Shown: positions 62,687-64,000 of the stretch, piece by piece
Layout of the letters: every line of letters starts with the position of its first letter
How positions within the stretch are numbered: position 1 is the stretch's first letter
Assembly (NCBI RefSeq): GCF_009865135.1
Contig: NZ_WWGH01000001.1
Span: forward strand, 62,001-126,000
Reading direction: 5' to 3'
Length of the DNA stretch: 64,000 nucleotides
Source of the DNA: Streptomyces sp. SID8374
Lineage (GTDB): Bacteria; Actinomycetota; Actinomycetes; Streptomycetales; Streptomycetaceae
Made by a program: the position numbers and the translations under genes
The notes under the pieces: model-generated
Database searches by the model: none
Told to the model about the DNA's origin: nothing
The model's input: the letters and a program-made list of their open reading frames with translations, nothing else

Positions 62687-63888
62687 CCGCATCCACCACC
62701 GTCCGCCTCGACGTGCCCGAGGACGATCTCTTCGGTATCCACAACTTGCCCTACGGGGTGTACTCGTTGCCCGGCCGCGACCCTCGCGTCGGCACCCGCT
62801 ACGGCGAGCACGTCGTCGACCTCGCGATACTCCTGGGCGACGACGTCTTCGCCGGTCCGTCGCTCAACCCGTTCATGGCCCAGGGATACGACCGCTGGGT
62901 CCGGGTGCGGTCCGCCATCGCCTCCGCACTGCGCGAGGAGGTGCCCGGGGAAGCGGTGCACCCCGCCGCCGACGTGACACTTCATCTGCCGTTCGAGGTG
63001 GCCGACTACGTCGACTTCTACGCGTCGGAGCACCACGCCGCCAACCTCGGGCGGCTGTTCCGCCCGGACAACCCCGAGCCGCTGATGCCGAACTGGAAGC
63101 ACCTGCCGGTCGGCTACCACGGCCGGTCCGCCTCCGTCGTGGTCTCCGGGACCGACATCATCCGTCCCTCCGGGCAACGCAGAGGCCCGAACGACCCGGT
63201 ACCGGTGTTCGGACCCTCGGTACGCCTCGACATCGAGGCAGAACTCGGCTTCGTCGTAGGCACCGGCAGCGCGCCGGGTGAGCCCGTCGAGGCCGAACAG
63301 GCGGAAAAGCACCTCTTCGGCGTCGTGCTCTTCAACGACTGGTCCGCCCGGGACATCCAGGCGTGGGAGTACGTACCGCTCGGGCCCAACCTGGGCAAGT
63401 CGTTCGCCTCGACCGTATCCCCCTGGGTCGTGCCGCTGCCGGCACTGCGGGAGGCCAAGGTCCGCACCCCGGTCCAGGAGCCCGAGGTCCTGCCCTACCT
63501 CGCTCTCGACGAGCCCTGGGGCCTGGACATCGACCTGGAGGTCGAATGGAACGGCCAGGTGGTCTCACGGCCACCGTACGCCGCCATGTACTGGTCGCCG
63601 GCGCAGATGCTGGCCCACCTCACGGTCAACGGAGCGCCCACCCGCACCGGTGACCTCTTCGCGTCCGGCACCGTCTCGGGCCCGGCCAAGGAGCAGCGCG
63701 GTGCCTTCATCGAGTTGACCTGGGGCGGGGCGGAGCCGGTGACGGTCGCCGGGCAGCAGCGGACGTTCCTGGAGGACGGTGACGAGGTGGTGCTGCGCGC
63801 CACCGCCCCCGGAGCGGGCGGCACCCGCATCGGCTTCGGTGAGGCACGTGGGCGCGTCGTCGCCGCGAACTGCGGCCGGGAGGTCTGA
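62683..63888 (+). CDS. fahA: Fumarylacetoacetase
   Basis: A 401-residue enzyme splitting fumarylacetoacetate into fumarate and acetoacetate. Signatures are VDFYASEHHAANLGRLFRP, LPVGYHGRSASVVVSGTD, GPSVRLDIEAELGFVVG (metal ligands Glu) and LFNDWSARDIQAWEYVPLGP. GTG start overlaps the previous stop. It follows the dioxygenase, and acetoacetate would be activated by the CoA-transferase encoded next. Confidence 0.95.
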   Translation: MTASTTVRLDVPEDDLFGIHNLPYGVYSLPGRDPRVGTRYGEHVVDLAILLGDDVFAGPSLNPFMAQGYDRWVRVRSAIASALREEVPGEAVHPAADVTLHLPFEVADYVDFYASEHHAANLGRLFRPDNPEPLMPNWKHLPVGYHGRSASVVVSGTDIIRPSGQRRGPNDPVPVFGPSVRLDIEAELGFVVGTGSAPGEPVEAEQAEKHLFGVVLFNDWSARDIQAWEYVPLGPNLGKSFASTVSPWVVPLPALREAKVRTPVQEPEVLPYLALDEPWGLDIDLEVEWNGQVVSRPPYAAMYWSPAQMLAHLTVNGAPTRTGDLFASGTVSGPAKEQRGAFIELTWGGAEPVTVAGQQRTFLEDGDEVVLRATAPGAGGTRIGFGEARGRVVAANCGREV

Positions 63889-63889
63889 T

Positions 63890-64000
63890 ATGGACAAGGT
63901 GGTTCCCTCCGCCGCCGAGGCGGTCGAGGACATCGGTTCCGGAGCGACGCTGGCGGTGGGGGGCTTCGGCCTCTGCGGCATTCCGGCCGTACTGATCGAC
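63890..64000 (+). CDS. scoA: 3-oxoacid CoA-transferase subunit A (partial)
   Basis: Only the first 37 codons are in the window. MDKVVPSAAEAVEDIGSGAT then LAVGGFGLCGIPAVLID is the N-terminus of the alpha subunit of succinyl-CoA:3-ketoacid CoA-transferase, which turns acetoacetate into acetoacetyl-CoA. GGGAGG precedes ATG 63890, two nt after the fumarylacetoacetase stop. The gene is truncated by the window edge. Confidence 0.85.
   Translation, partial: MDKVVPSAAEAVEDIGSGATLAVGGFGLCGIPAVLID

Overview
The window is a GC-rich actinobacterial chromosome segment, almost certainly Streptomyces. Supporting signs are a two-domain geosmin synthase, an NsdA-type TPR regulator, DasR-type (dre) boxes on chitinolytic genes, a rare TTA (bldA) codon, GTG/TTG starts, GTGA/ATGA overlaps, and many families typical of the genus (DUF6296, DUF4389, DUF4230, VanZ, PAS-PP2C). 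I see no rRNA, tRNA, CRISPR array, transposase or plasmid origin.

Left part (1-31.4 kb), mostly housekeeping and developmental genes. An AfsR/LuxR-like NB-ARC ATPase is followed by a beta-lactamase-family gene remnant and a PepSY lipoprotein. The fructose PTS operon (DeoR repressor, fruK, fruA) ends in a perfect 18-bp hairpin. Next come a Cx5R phosphatase, signal peptidase I, a DinB/DUF664 protein and an epoxide-hydrolase-like enzyme. A secreted TNT-type NAD-glycohydrolase toxin has a small candidate immunity gene directly downstream. A dre-controlled AA10 chitin monooxygenase follows, then membrane proteins, a LysR/SDR divergent pair, zinc-independent L31/L33 ribosomal proteins behind a possible Zur box, two kinase-fold phosphotransferases (one with a TTA codon), a PAS-PP2C phosphatase, an NsdA-like regulator, a transglycosylase with an AU-rich leader, and geosmin synthase.

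Middle part (31.4-47 kb), lipid, aromatic and chitin metabolism. A lipid-transfer-thiolase / OB-fold / crotonase operon diverges from an acyl-CoA synthetase across a 17-bp dyad; the set resembles sterol side-chain degradation genes. It is followed by a tandem alpha/beta-hydrolase fusion, phenylacetate-CoA ligase behind a TetR-type dyad, a polar amino-acid ABC transporter, a CBM2-Fn3-GH18 chitinase with twin dre boxes, and another acyl-CoA ligase. A lectin-repeat gene fragment near 46.9 kb marks a break in conserved order.

Right part (47-64 kb), accessory, two modules. Module 1 (47.1-53.1 kb): an MMPL exporter and an unrecognised gene carrying a probable frameshift diverge from an aromatic-amino-acid-type PLP decarboxylase and a WS/DGAT-like acyltransferase. 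Together they look like a small N-acyl-amine pathway. Module 2 (53.2-64 kb): an NTF2/SnoaL protein, MHS-type permease, two SDRs, a KstD-like flavoprotein and a second SnoaL protein form a minus-strand operon. A homogentisate dioxygenase, an unknown ORF, fumarylacetoacetase and a CoA-transferase subunit (cut by the window edge) form a plus-strand operon. Two convergent IclR regulators lie between them. Both operon promoters carry the same unusual triple half-site array (GTGCG/CGCAC spaced 5-6 nt), so the halves are probably co-regulated parts of one catabolic route: import, oxidative aromatisation of an alicyclic substrate, then homogentisate ring cleavage to fumarate and acetoacetate. The enzyme families and DNA motifs are read from sequence; both module pathways are inferences.
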